From UBA4742 sp963734965 (lineage in GTDB: Bacteria > Actinomycetota > Acidimicrobiia > Acidimicrobiales > Acidimicrobilacustridaceae): a stretch of DNA of 64,000 nt. Position numbers and translations under genes: made by a program. Below the pieces are notes generated by a model. It was not told the origin of the DNA. It saw nothing but the letters and a program-made list of their open reading frames with translations, and ran no database searches. Location: positions 682,001-746,000 of the forward strand of contig CAVTJK010000003.1 of the NCBI GenBank assembly GCA_963734965.1, read 5' to 3'. Shown piece after piece: positions 41,376 to 49,312 of this stretch (position 1 is the stretch's first letter; every line of letters starts with the position of its first letter).

Positions 41376-42893
41376 GTGAGCGAGCGCTACTTCCTGACCA
41401 CGCCGATCTACTACGTCAACGACGTCCCTCACATCGGCCACGCCTACACGACGGTCACCGCCGACGCGTTGGCTCGTTGGCATCGCCTGGCCGGCGACGA
41501 CACCTTCTTCCTCACCGGGACCGACGAGCACGGCCTCAAGGTGCTGCGCGCCGCCGAGGAAGCGGGTCGCACCCCGATCGAGCAGGCCGACGAGACCAGC
41601 GCCCGGTTCCGTGAGGTCTGGGACCTGCTCGACATCAGCTACGACGACTTCATACGAACGACCGAGCCGCGCCACGCCCGGTCGGTGCAGGCCTTCCTGC
41701 AGGCCGTGTATGACAACGGCCACATCTACCGGGCCACCTACAGCGGCCTGTACTGCGTGTCCTGCGAGGCGTACTACACGCCCGACGAGCTCATCGACGG
41801 GATCAACTGCCCGATCCACCTGCGGCCCGTCGAGCACCTCGAGGAGGACAACTGGTTCTTCCGGCTGTCGGCCTTCGAACAGCCGTTGCTCGACTGGTAC
41901 GCCTCGCACCCCGAGGCCGTGAGCCCCGAGGGCAAGCGCAACGAGGCCTTGGGGATCATCCGCCAGGGTCTCGAGGACGTCTCGATCAGCCGGGTCTCGA
42001 TCGACTGGGGCGTGCCGGTGCCGTGGGATCCCGAGCAGGTCTTCTACGTCTGGTACGACGCCCTCATCAACTACGCCACGGCCATCGGCTACGGCGAGGA
42101 CCAGGCCCGCTTCGAGCGCTGGTGGCCCGGCGTGCACCACCTCCTGGCCAAGGACATCCTGCGGTTCCACTGCGTGTACTGGCCGGCCATGTTGCTGGCC
42201 GCCGGGATCGAGCCCCCGGGCCACATCGACGTCCACGGCTTCCTGCTGGTGGGCGGGGCCAAGATGAGCAAGTCGGGGGTCGGCCAGATCTACCCGGCCG
42301 AGCTCGTGGCCGACTTCGGGGTCGACGGGTTCCGCTACCACTTCCTGCGCGACACGCCCTTCGGGCCCGACGGCGAGTTCTCGTATGAGGCGATGGTGGC
42401 CCGCTACAACACCGACCTGGCCAACAACCTGGGCAACCTGTTGTCGCGGGTGGCCACCGTCGTGGCCAAGAAGTGCAACGGCATCGGTCCGGCGCCGTCG
42501 GCGGACAGCCCGCTGGCCACCGTCGCCGCCGAGGTCTACCGCGACGCGGCCGAGGCGTGGGAAGCCGTGGCCCCCTCCGTCGCCCTCGAGGCCACCTGGC
42601 GGCTGATCCACGAGGCCAACGCCTACCTCGAGACCAACGAACCCTGGAAGGCCGAACCCGGGCCCCAGCTCGACGCCGTGATGGGCGACGCCCTCGAGGT
42701 CCTGCGCATCGTGGCCATCCTGGCCACCCCGGCCGTGCCCAACGCCGCCGCTGAGATCTGGCGGCGCATCGGCCTGGCCGGCGCGCCCGCCGACCAGCGG
42801 GTGCCGGCCGCCGTGGCCTGGGGCGGCTATCCAGGCGGGCTGGCCGTCGAGAAGGGTGATCCGCTCTTCCCTCGGATCGACACCCGGGCGTGA
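41376..42893 (+). CDS. metG: methionyl-tRNA synthetase
   Basis: Charges tRNA-Met with methionine. Class I signatures are present: PHIGHAYTTV (HIGH, near 19) and AKMSKSGVG (KMSKS, near 298). A knuckle with SGLYCVSCEAYY and GINCPIHLRP carries three Cys and a His that could bind zinc. At 505 residues it lacks the C-terminal tRNA-binding (Trbp111-like) domain of longer MetG forms. GTG 41376 is set by the upstream -10; the stop overlaps tatD as GTGA. Confidence 0.96.
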   Translation: MSERYFLTTPIYYVNDVPHIGHAYTTVTADALARWHRLAGDDTFFLTGTDEHGLKVLRAAEEAGRTPIEQADETSARFREVWDLLDISYDDFIRTTEPRHARSVQAFLQAVYDNGHIYRATYSGLYCVSCEAYYTPDELIDGINCPIHLRPVEHLEEDNWFFRLSAFEQPLLDWYASHPEAVSPEGKRNEALGIIRQGLEDVSISRVSIDWGVPVPWDPEQVFYVWYDALINYATAIGYGEDQARFERWWPGVHHLLAKDILRFHCVYWPAMLLAAGIEPPGHIDVHGFLLVGGAKMSKSGVGQIYPAELVADFGVDGFRYHFLRDTPFGPDGEFSYEAMVARYNTDLANNLGNLLSRVATVVAKKCNGIGPAPSADSPLATVAAEVYRDAAEAWEAVAPSVALEATWRLIHEANAYLETNEPWKAEPGPQLDAVMGDALEVLRIVAILATPAVPNAAAEIWRRIGLAGAPADQRVPAAVAWGGYPGGLAVEKGDPLFPRIDTRA

Positions 42894-43651
42894 CCGAGCT
42901 GCGCTGGACCGACAACCACTGCCATCTGCCGGCCGGCGCCGAGGCGGCCGCCCCCGTTGCCGAGGCCCAGGCCGCCGGGGTCCTCCGCATGATCAACGTG
43001 GGCACCGAGGCCGCCCACTCCCGGCAGGCCATCGACGTGGCCCGGTGCCATGACGGGGTCTGGGCGACGGTCGGGGTGCACCCCCACGACGCCACCGAGG
43101 GCGTGAGCGGCATCGTGGCTCTGCTCGACGAGCCCGAGGTGGTGGCCATCGGCGAGTGCGGGCTGGACTACCACTACGACCACTCACCGCGTGAGGTGCA
43201 GCGGACGGTGTTCGCCGAGCAGATCGCGCTGGCCCACGCCCGCCAGCTGCCGTTGGTGATCCACACCCGCGAGGCGTGGCCGGACACGTTCGACATCCTG
43301 GCCGCCGAGGGCGTGCCCGAGCACACGGTGTTCCACTGCTTCACCGGAGGGCCCGACGAGGCACGTCGCGGTCTGGCCCTGGGGATCCACCTGTCCTTCA
43401 GCGGGATCATCACCTTCAAGACCGCGGGCGACCTGCGGGCGGCGGCGACGGCCTGTCCCCTCGACCGGCTCATGGTCGAGACCGACGCGCCGTACCTGGC
43501 CCCAGTGCCGCACCGGGGCCGGCCCAACCGGCCGGCGCTGGTGCCTCTCGTCGGCGCCGCCGTGGCCGCCGCCCAGGGGATCGCCGTGGCCGCCGTCGCC
43601 GAGGCCACCTGGACCACCGCCGAACGCTTCTACTCATTGGCTCGGCGATAA
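42890..43651 (+). CDS. tatD: TatD family metal-dependent hydrolase/DNase
   Basis: A 253-residue TIM-barrel deoxyribonuclease-like enzyme. Metal ligands are visible in order: TDNHCHL (HxH), IGECGLDYHYD (Glu), LVIHTREAW (His), VFHCFTGG (His) and MVETDAPYLAP (Asp). It sits directly after metG with a GTGA overlap, a very common actinobacterial pairing, and before the Rpf-like gene. Confidence 0.93.
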   Translation: MTELRWTDNHCHLPAGAEAAAPVAEAQAAGVLRMINVGTEAAHSRQAIDVARCHDGVWATVGVHPHDATEGVSGIVALLDEPEVVAIGECGLDYHYDHSPREVQRTVFAEQIALAHARQLPLVIHTREAWPDTFDILAAEGVPEHTVFHCFTGGPDEARRGLALGIHLSFSGIITFKTAGDLRAAATACPLDRLMVETDAPYLAPVPHRGRPNRPALVPLVGAAVAAAQGIAVAAVAEATWTTAERFYSLARR

Positions 43652-43670
43652 TCCGCCGAGCCCAGCAACT

Positions 43671-43686
43671 TGTGACACACGCCACA
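43671..43686. promoter_or_regulatory. CRP-like site (TGTGACACACGCCACA)
   Basis: Matches the TGTGA-N6-TCACA consensus of CRP/GlxR regulators with one mismatch, about 80 bases upstream of the rpf -10. Regulation of rpf genes by CRP-type proteins is known in actinobacteria; the regulator itself is not in the window. Confidence 0.4.
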
Positions 43687-43766
43687 TAGGGCGTGTCGGG
43701 CCTGGTCAGTCCCCGTTTTCTCATCTCGTTCTCGTTACAGAGTTTGCGGTCGTGTTACGGCGTTCC

Positions 43767-43772
43767 TAGGTT
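43767..43772 (+). promoter_or_regulatory. putative -10 of the rpf-like gene (TAGGTT)
   Basis: A start near 43779 would leave about 34 bases of leader containing AAGGGAGG, unlike the leaderless genes around it. Confidence 0.35.
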
Positions 43773-43812
43773 GGCCCGGTCAAGCGGCCCTGGGCACAAG
43801 GGAGGACGCCGC

Positions 43813-44460
43813 GTGGATGAGCTCTCGGCGTCTCGCCGACGAGTGTGGTTCGGTGTGACTCTGGCCGCGACGTTCGTCGTCGTGCTGGCCGTCGCGCTCA
43901 CCTCCACGCCCACGCCCAGCTCGCTGCGCGTCGACCAGTCGGCTTCGGCCGAGACCGTGCCGGCCGCCAACCGCCAGGTTGCGTCCGCGCCCAGCGCGTC
44001 CACCACGACGACCGAGGCGACGCCGACCACGACCAGGTCGGTCAGCTCGGGATCGGCCGGGCTGCACAGCGCCGTGGCGTCGCGCTCGACGGCGCTGGCC
44101 AGCCGGCGCGTCAACCAGGTGACACCCCCCACGACGGCCAAGCCGGCGGTCCCGGCGCCCCCGCCGACCGCGGCGCCCCCGCCCACCTCACCGCCACCCT
44201 CGGCCTCGGCGGCTGCGTTCCTCGCCTGCATCCGCCAGCGCGAATCGCACGGCAACTACGGCGCCGTCTCGCCCGGGGGCACCTACATGGGCGCCTACCA
44301 GTTCAGCCAGAGCGCCTGGGACTCGGCGGCCCGCCACGCCGGTCGGTCCGATCTGGTCGGCCAGCACCCGAACCTGGTGTCCCCGGCCGACCAGGACGCC
44401 ATCGCCCTGGCCGAGTACCTCTGGCTCGGCGCCGCGCCATGGGGCGGCGCCTGCGGCTGA
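43813..44460 (+). CDS. secreted Rpf-like transglycosylase
   Basis: A 215-residue exported protein resembling resuscitation-promoting factors, lytic transglycosylases that cut peptidoglycan and wake dormant actinobacteria. An N-terminal membrane anchor or signal (WFGVTLAATFVVVLAVAL, about 12-29) is followed by a Ser/Thr/Pro-rich linker (about 35-135) and a C-terminal catalytic domain: CIRQRESHGNYGAVSPGG with the catalytic Glu, TYMGAYQFSQSAW, and a closing Cys near the end that can pair with the first. It lacks the DUF348 and G5 domains of RpfB, although it holds the rpfB position in the metG-tatD-rpf-ksgA order. GTG 43813 follows AAGGGAGG. Confidence 0.85.
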   Translation: MDELSASRRRVWFGVTLAATFVVVLAVALTSTPTPSSLRVDQSASAETVPAANRQVASAPSASTTTTEATPTTTRSVSSGSAGLHSAVASRSTALASRRVNQVTPPTTAKPAVPAPPPTAAPPPTSPPPSASAAAFLACIRQRESHGNYGAVSPGGTYMGAYQFSQSAWDSAARHAGRSDLVGQHPNLVSPADQDAIALAEYLWLGAAPWGGACG

Positions 44461-44482
44461 GCCCGCACGCGACACTGACCGG

Positions 44483-45301
44483 GTGACCCTCACCCGGACC
44501 CAGGTCGTCGAACTGCTCGAACGGCACGGTCTGGCGCCCAGCCGGGCCTTGGGGCAGAACTTCGTCGTCGATCCGAACACCGTGGAGCGGGTCGCCCGCC
44601 TGGCCGAGATCGGCCCGGGCGACCGGGTGGTCGAGATCGGGGCCGGGCTGGGGTCGCTCACGGTGGCGCTGGCGGCGACGGGAGCCTCTGTGGTCGCCGT
44701 CGAGGTCGATCGCCATGTGATGGGCGCCCTGCGCGAGGTGGTCGAGCCCGTAGGCGTGACGGTGGTCGAGGGCGATGCGCTGACCCTGGACTGGGACGTG
44801 GTCCTGGCGGCGGGCGCCCCGTGGGTGCTGGTGGCCAACCTGCCCTACAACGTGGCCGCCCCGCTCGTGTGCGATCTGCTCGACGACGTGCCCCAGATCA
44901 CCCGCATGCTGGTGATGGTGCAGCGCGAGGTCGGCGAACGGTTGGCCGCCGGCGCGGGGGAGCCGGCCTACGGCATCCCGTCGGTGAAGGTCGCCTACTG
45001 GGCCACCGCCCGCGTGGTCGGGCGGGTGCCGGCGACGGTGTTCCTGCCCCAGCCCAAGGTCGAGTCGGTGCTGTTGCGCATCGATCGTCGCGACGCGCCG
45101 GCCGTCGATGCCGATCCCGAGCGGCTGTTCAACCTGGTGCGCGCCGCCTTCGGTCAGCGGCGCAAGATGCTGCGCCGATCCCTGGCCGGCCTGGTCGCCC
45201 CCGACGCCTTCGAGCGGGCCGGGGTGCGTCCCGACGCCCGCCCCGAGGAGCTCGACATCGACGCCTGGGGTCGGCTCACCGACGCGTCGACCGACACCTG
45301 A
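44483..45301 (+). CDS. ksgA: 16S rRNA adenine dimethyltransferase KsgA
   Basis: KsgA dimethylates the two adjacent adenines near the 3' end of 16S rRNA. The 272-residue protein has PSRALGQNFVVDPNTVERV at the N-terminus, SAM motif I in VVEIGAGLGSLTVAL, the acidic VVAVEVDRHV, and the catalytic NLPYNVAAPLV. QPKVESVLLRI and the QRRKMLRRSL block complete the family pattern. GTG 44483 lies 22 bases after the rpf stop. Confidence 0.95.
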   Translation: MTLTRTQVVELLERHGLAPSRALGQNFVVDPNTVERVARLAEIGPGDRVVEIGAGLGSLTVALAATGASVVAVEVDRHVMGALREVVEPVGVTVVEGDALTLDWDVVLAAGAPWVLVANLPYNVAAPLVCDLLDDVPQITRMLVMVQREVGERLAAGAGEPAYGIPSVKVAYWATARVVGRVPATVFLPQPKVESVLLRIDRRDAPAVDADPERLFNLVRAAFGQRRKMLRRSLAGLVAPDAFERAGVRPDARPEELDIDAWGRLTDASTDT

Positions 45302-45322
45302 TCGCGGCCGCGACCCGCTCGG

Positions 45323-46090
45323 TCAGCGGCGTCCGGGGGTCGTGCGGGCGACCAGGCGATCCTCGCCGGGGAAGGCGCCTTCGACGAACCACGTCGAGCC
45401 GCTGCCGGCCAGCCGCGGCACCGCGCCGGTGGCGGCGGCCAGACGATCACGCCAGTCGGCCAGGCGTGGTTCGACCGATAGCGCGGCCGGTTCGAGGTCG
45501 TTCACCGGCCCGTCGCCCTCGGCGTGGGGGCCGCCCAGCTCGTCCCACCGCCGGAACACGGCGGGCGTCGAGCAGCCGAACGGAGGTGTGAGCAGGGTGA
45601 AGGTGCGCTCCTCGTACGGCAGCGGCTCCAGGATCTCGCCGATCCCGCCGACGCGGGCCCGGCCGCCCACGAGGCAGAACGGGACGTCAGCGCCCAGCGA
45701 GACGGCCTCGGAGAGGTCGTCGACACCGGCCCACGCCAGGACGGCGGCGGCGTCGGCCGAGCCCCCACCCAGGCCGGCACCAGGCGGGATCCGCTTGATG
45801 ATCCGAACGTCTCCGGAGCGCCCGGTCAGACCCATGGCGCGGCCGACCAGGTTGGCGCCGATGGGGGACATGGACTCGCCGGTCGCCCCGTCGACCATGC
45901 TCACGAGCCCCGTCGCACCCCCTGGCGTGACCTCGGCGACCGGCTCGAGCTCGAGGGTGTCAGCCAGGTCGAGCGTGACCATCTCGGCGTCGAGCAGGTG
46001 GTAGCCGTCGGCCCGGATGCCGACGATGCGCAGGCTGAGCGTCAGCTTGGCCGGGGCGCGCAGCACGACGACTGGAGGCACGGTCGACAT
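45323..46090 (-). CDS. ispE: 4-diphosphocytidyl-2-C-methyl-D-erythritol kinase IspE
   Basis: A GHMP kinase of the MEP isoprenoid pathway that phosphorylates CDP-methylerythritol. RAPAKLTLSLRIVGIRADGYH opens the protein (about 11-31), the ATP loop is PPGAGLGGGSADAAAVL (near 102-118), and SLGADVPFCLVGGRARVGGIGE carries the catalytic Asp region. RLAGSGSTWFV is the third GHMP motif. It is inverted relative to ksgA, unlike the co-directional order in M. tuberculosis, and has its own TAGCCT promoter 41 bases after the bS22 stop. Confidence 0.94.
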   Translation of the reverse strand: MSTVPPVVVLRAPAKLTLSLRIVGIRADGYHLLDAEMVTLDLADTLELEPVAEVTPGGATGLVSMVDGATGESMSPIGANLVGRAMGLTGRSGDVRIIKRIPPGAGLGGGSADAAAVLAWAGVDDLSEAVSLGADVPFCLVGGRARVGGIGEILEPLPYEERTFTLLTPPFGCSTPAVFRRWDELGGPHAEGDGPVNDLEPAALSVEPRLADWRDRLAAATGAVPRLAGSGSTWFVEGAFPGEDRLVARTTPGRR

Positions 46091-46099
46091 CGATCGGCC

Positions 46100-46105
46100 A
46101 GGCTA
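46100..46105 (-). promoter_or_regulatory. -10 element of ispE (TAGCCT)
   Basis: Minus-strand TAGCCT nine bases before ATG 46090; identical hexamer to the ychF -10. Confidence 0.4.
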
Positions 46106-46131
46106 GAGGGCCGACACGGGCGCGGCGTCGG

Positions 46132-46233
46132 CTACTTGCCGGCGGCGCGGCGCTGGAAGCGGGTGCGCTTGAGCATCTTCTTGTGCTTCTTCTTGCGCAT
46201 GCGCTTGCGGCGCTTCTTGATCAGTGAACCCAT
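46132..46233 (-). CDS. ribosomal protein bS22 (33 residues, AURKAIP1/COX24 domain)
   Basis: A 33-residue, almost entirely basic protein beginning MGSLIKKRRKRMRKKKHKK and ending in a TRFQRR-type tail. This is the actinobacterial small-subunit protein bS22, close to the mycobacterial sequence, and related to the AURKAIP1/COX24 mitochondrial domain. ATG 46233 lies ten bases after TAGATT (46244-46249, minus strand). It lies between ispE and tRNA-Gln on the same strand. Confidence 0.9.
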   Translation of the reverse strand: MGSLIKKRRKRMRKKKHKKMLKRTRFQRRAAGK

Positions 46234-46299
46234 GGCAGGGCGCAATCTATCGGGCCGCTCGCTTCGGTGCGAAACGGCGGGCCTCGAAACGCGACTCAG

Positions 46300-46371
46300 C
46301 TCGGGGGCAGGGACTCGAACCCCGAAATCGTGGACCAAAACCACGCATGTTGCCGATTACATCACCCCCGA
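46300..46371 (-). tRNA. tRNA-Gln (UUG anticodon)
   Basis: The minus strand folds into a complete cloverleaf: acceptor TCGGGGG/CCCCCGA, D stem ATGT/ACAT, anticodon stem CGTGG/CCACG with loop TTTTGGT (anticodon TTG), a four-base variable region, and T arm CGGGG-TTCGAGT-CCCTG with one G-T pair. The discriminator is G and the CCA end is not encoded. Confidence 0.95.
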
Positions 46372-46399
46372 ATGGGTAGCCGGAGCCTACTGGCCGCGT

Positions 46400-46405
46400 T
46401 AGAAC
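46400..46405 (+). promoter_or_regulatory. -10 element of glmU (TAGAAC)
   Basis: TAGAAC, seven bases, ATG 46413; the AAGGGAG in between is too close to the start to act as a normal ribosome site. Confidence 0.4.
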
Positions 46406-46412
46406 AAGGGAG

Positions 46413-47522
46413 ATGCCCATTCCCCCCCTGTCTGCCGTCGTGCTCGCCGCCGGCGAAGGCGCGCGCATGCGCTCGACCCGTCCCAAGCCCCTGCACCTGC
46501 TGTGCGGGCGGGCGATGCTCCTGTACGTGCTGGACGCGCTGGGCGAGTGCGACACCGGTCGCGCCGTCATCGTCGTCGGCCACGGAGCCGAACGGGTCAC
46601 CAAGAAGCTCCAGGAGGAAGCGCCCGACCTCCAGCTCGACTTCGTCGAGCAACGCGTGCAGCGCGGCACCGGAGATGCCGTCAGCGTCGGGCTCACCGTG
46701 TTCGGCGACGACGAGCTCGATGCCGACGACGGCGACCTCATCGTGCTCCCGGGCGACACGCCGCTGCTGCGACCGGCCACGGTGTCGGCGTTGGTCGACG
46801 CTCACCGCCGATCCGATGCCGCCTGCACGGTCCTGACCGCCCGCCTCGACGATGCGACCGGCTACGGCCGCGTGGTGCGGGCCGGCGACGGGCGGGTCCT
46901 GCGCGTGGTCGAGCACGGCGATGCATCGGACGAGGAGCTGGCCATCGACGAGGTCAACACCTCGATCTACTGCTTCCGCCGCAGCGTGCTGGCTCCGGCG
47001 CTGCGCCGCCTCAGCCCCGAGAACGCCCAGGGCGAGTACTACCTGACCGACGTCATCGGCGTGCTGCACGACGCCGGGTACCGCATCGAGGGGATGGTCG
47101 CCGCCGACCCGAGCGAGACCCAGGGTGTCAACGACCGCGTCCAGCTGGCCATGGCGGAAGCCGAGCTGCGGCGGCGCACGAACGAACGCTGGCTGCGCCT
47201 CGGCGTGACCATGCTCGATCCGGCCACCACCTACATCGACGCCACCGTCGAGCTGGCGCCCGACGTCGCTCTCTTCCCGGCCACGATGCTCCAGGGCCGC
47301 TGCGTCGTCGGACCGGGCGCCGAGATCGGGCCCAACACCCGCCTGACCGACTGCGTGATCGGCGCCGGGGCGACCCTGAGCCAGACGGTGGGTCGCGACG
47401 CCGAGGTGGGCGAGCACGCCGTCGTGGGTCCCTTCGCCGTCCTCGAGCCCGGCAGCGTGGTGGCGGCCTCGGCCCGCACCGGAGCGTTCTACACTGCGGC
47501 CACCGTCGAGGACCGGGAGTAG
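46413..47522 (+). CDS. glmU: GlmU-like N-acetylglucosamine-1-phosphate uridyltransferase, acetyltransferase domain cut short
   Basis: The N-terminal pyrophosphorylase domain is complete: VVLAAGEGARMRSTRPKPLH, VEQRVQRGTGDAV, VLPGDTPLL with its metal-binding Asp, GYGRVVR and EVNTSIYCF. It would make UDP-GlcNAc from GlcNAc-1-phosphate and UTP. The left-handed beta-helix starts (VVGPGAEIGPNTRLTDCVIG) but stops after GPFAVLEPGSVV and GAFYTAATVEDRE, at residue 369, where bifunctional GlmU continues another 100 or so residues holding the acetyl-transfer His and acetyl-CoA site. Nine bases follow before prsA begins, so there is no room for the missing part. No frameshift is evident. Confidence 0.88.
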   Translation: MPIPPLSAVVLAAGEGARMRSTRPKPLHLLCGRAMLLYVLDALGECDTGRAVIVVGHGAERVTKKLQEEAPDLQLDFVEQRVQRGTGDAVSVGLTVFGDDELDADDGDLIVLPGDTPLLRPATVSALVDAHRRSDAACTVLTARLDDATGYGRVVRAGDGRVLRVVEHGDASDEELAIDEVNTSIYCFRRSVLAPALRRLSPENAQGEYYLTDVIGVLHDAGYRIEGMVAADPSETQGVNDRVQLAMAEAELRRRTNERWLRLGVTMLDPATTYIDATVELAPDVALFPATMLQGRCVVGPGAEIGPNTRLTDCVIGAGATLSQTVGRDAEVGEHAVVGPFAVLEPGSVVAASARTGAFYTAATVEDRE

Positions 47523-47530
47523 CCAATCGC

Positions 47531-48511
47531 ATGGAGCTGGTCACCAAGAAGCGTCTGCACCTGGTGTCGGGCTCGACCCACGTCCCGCTCGCCACCGAGA
47601 TCGCCGAACGCCTCGGCGTCGAGCTGGGCGACGCCAACCTGGGCGAGTTCGCCAACGGCGAGCTCCACTGCCGGTTCAACGAGTCGGTTCGCGGCACCGA
47701 CGTCTTCATCATCCAGACCCACAGCGCCACCGAGACGATGTCGCTCAACGACTCGATCATGCAGCAGCTGATCATGGTCGACGCGGCCAAGCGCGGTTCG
47801 GCCAAGCGCATCACCGTCGTCTGCCCCTACTACGGCTACAGCCGCCAGGACCGCAAGTCCGAAGGCCGCGAGCCCATCTCGGCCAAGCTGCTGGCCGACA
47901 TGTTCCGCGCCGCCGGGGCCAAGCGACTGGTCAGCGTCGACCTGCACTCGGGTCAGATCCAGGGCTTCTTCGACGGACCGGTCGACCACCTGGTGGCCAT
48001 GCCGGTCCTCGTCCAGCACCTCGAGAACCTCGGTGACGACCTGGTCGTCGTGTCACCCGACGCCGGCCGCGTGAAGGTCGCCGAGCGCTACGCCAACGTG
48101 CTGCACGCCGATCTGGCCATCGTCCACAAACGCCGGGTCAAGGGTCAGAAGAACTCGGTCGAGGCCCGCGACGTGGTGGGCGACGTCGACGGCCGCACCT
48201 GCGTGCTCATCGACGACATGATCGACACGGCGTCGACGTTGTGCGCCGCCGCCGAGCAGCTCATCGACCACGGTGCCGCCCAGGTGTACGCGGCGGCCAC
48301 CCACGGGCTGTTCTCGGGTCCGGCCATCGACCGCATCAAGAACTCGGTCATCACCAAGGTCGTCGTCACCAACACCTTGCCCCTGCCGTCCGAGAAGCAG
48401 ATCGACAAGATCGAGGTGGTGTCGATCGCCGGGGTCATCGCCGACGCCATCGACGCCGTCTTCGAGGACACCTCCGTCAGCGAGATCTTCGGCGGCGCCA
48501 ACCAGTCCTGA
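47531..48511 (+). CDS. prsA: ribose-phosphate pyrophosphokinase (PRPP synthetase)
   Basis: Makes PRPP from ribose-5-phosphate and ATP for nucleotide, His and Trp synthesis. The 326-residue protein shows FANGELHCRFNESVRG, PYYGYSRQDRKSEGREPIS (catalytic flexible loop region), VDLHSGQIQGFFDGPVDHL and the PRPP-binding VLIDDMIDTASTLC. It follows glmU closely, the same pairing as in mycobacteria. Confidence 0.96.
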   Translation: MELVTKKRLHLVSGSTHVPLATEIAERLGVELGDANLGEFANGELHCRFNESVRGTDVFIIQTHSATETMSLNDSIMQQLIMVDAAKRGSAKRITVVCPYYGYSRQDRKSEGREPISAKLLADMFRAAGAKRLVSVDLHSGQIQGFFDGPVDHLVAMPVLVQHLENLGDDLVVVSPDAGRVKVAERYANVLHADLAIVHKRRVKGQKNSVEARDVVGDVDGRTCVLIDDMIDTASTLCAAAEQLIDHGAAQVYAAATHGLFSGPAIDRIKNSVITKVVVTNTLPLPSEKQIDKIEVVSIAGVIADAIDAVFEDTSVSEIFGGANQS

Positions 48512-48553
48512 CCGCCCCGGATTGGTGAATGGCACGGCCGGGGGGACCGCCGG

Positions 48554-48634
48554 TAGGCTTCCCCGCCGGCCTTCGGTCCGTTCCGGACCCCGTTCACGAC
48601 GCCCCCAGGGGCGCCCCCGCAGGAGCACACCGCC
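48554..48634 (+). promoter_or_regulatory. promoter and structured leader of the bL25 gene
   Basis: A TAGGCT hexamer (48554-48559) is followed by two hairpins: GGTCCG/CGGACC with a three-base loop (48575-48589) and CGCCC/GGGCG (48600-48613), then AGGAG (48621-48625) before ATG 48635. A 70-base leader is unusual in this mostly leaderless region. Confidence 0.45.
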
Positions 48635-49303
48635 ATGGATGTCACCCTCATCGCCGAGACCGGTCGTACGACCGGGACCCGCCCCGCCAAGCGCCTCCGG
48701 GCCGAAGGCAAGGTCCCGGGCGTCGTCTACGGCCTCGATCGCGAGCCCGTGTCGGTGGTCGTGCCCTGGACCGAGCTGCGCCGGGCGCTGACGACCGAGG
48801 CCGGCCTCAACGCCCTCATCACCCTCGACGTCGACGGCCAGCACGATCTGACCATCGTCAAGGACCTGCAGCGCGATCCGGTGCGCCGCTCGGTCACCCA
48901 CGTCGATTTCCTGCGCATCGACCGTGACGCCTCGATCTCGGTCGATGTGCCCATCGTGCTGCGCGGCGAGGCCCACGAGGTCGAGATCAACCAGGGCATC
49001 GTCGAGCAGCTCATGCACACGCTGCTCATCACCTCGAAGCCGGGGTCGATCCCGAGCCAGCTCGAGGTCGACATCACCGCCCTCGAGATCGGTGGAGCCG
49101 TGCGGGTGAGCGACATCACCCTGCCCGAGGGCGTCACGACCGACATCGAGCCCGAAGAGCAGATCGCCATCGCCAGCGTCACCCGCGCCGCCGAAGCCGA
49201 AGAGGCCGCGGTCGGCGAGGAGGTCGAGCTGGGCGAGGACGGCGAGCCCATCGAGCCGGTCGAGGGCGCCGAGGCGAGCAGCGACGGCGGCGACTCGGAG
49301 TAG
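48635..49303 (+). CDS. rplY: 50S ribosomal protein bL25 (CTC type)
   Basis: Binds 5S rRNA. The 222-residue long form has the L25 beta-barrel (about 1-95: KRLRAEGKVPGVVYGLDREP, TIVKDLQRDPVRRSVTHVDF), then the C-terminal TL5/CTC domain (about 96-185) and a highly acidic tail (EEAAVGEEVELGEDGEPIEP). It lies between prsA and pth as in mycobacteria. Confidence 0.95.
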   Translation: MDVTLIAETGRTTGTRPAKRLRAEGKVPGVVYGLDREPVSVVVPWTELRRALTTEAGLNALITLDVDGQHDLTIVKDLQRDPVRRSVTHVDFLRIDRDASISVDVPIVLRGEAHEVEINQGIVEQLMHTLLITSKPGSIPSQLEVDITALEIGGAVRVSDITLPEGVTTDIEPEEQIAIASVTRAAEAEEAAVGEEVELGEDGEPIEPVEGAEASSDGGDSE

Positions 49304-49312
49304 GCATCTCCC

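Noticed and set aside
43652..43812. c-di-AMP riboswitch upstream of the Rpf-like gene
   Set aside because: Such switches control rpf genes in some actinobacteria, but this 161-base gap shows none of the expected conserved G-rich and A-rich segments.
46413..47530. GlmU truncation caused by the same extra-base artefact
   Set aside because: The frame ends at its own TAG with the typical spacing to prsA, and no other frame between there and prsA encodes beta-helix repeats.
48512..48553. Rho-independent terminator after prsA
   Set aside because: The G/C-rich stretch has weak pairing and no T-run; it reads better as the approach to the rplY promoter.
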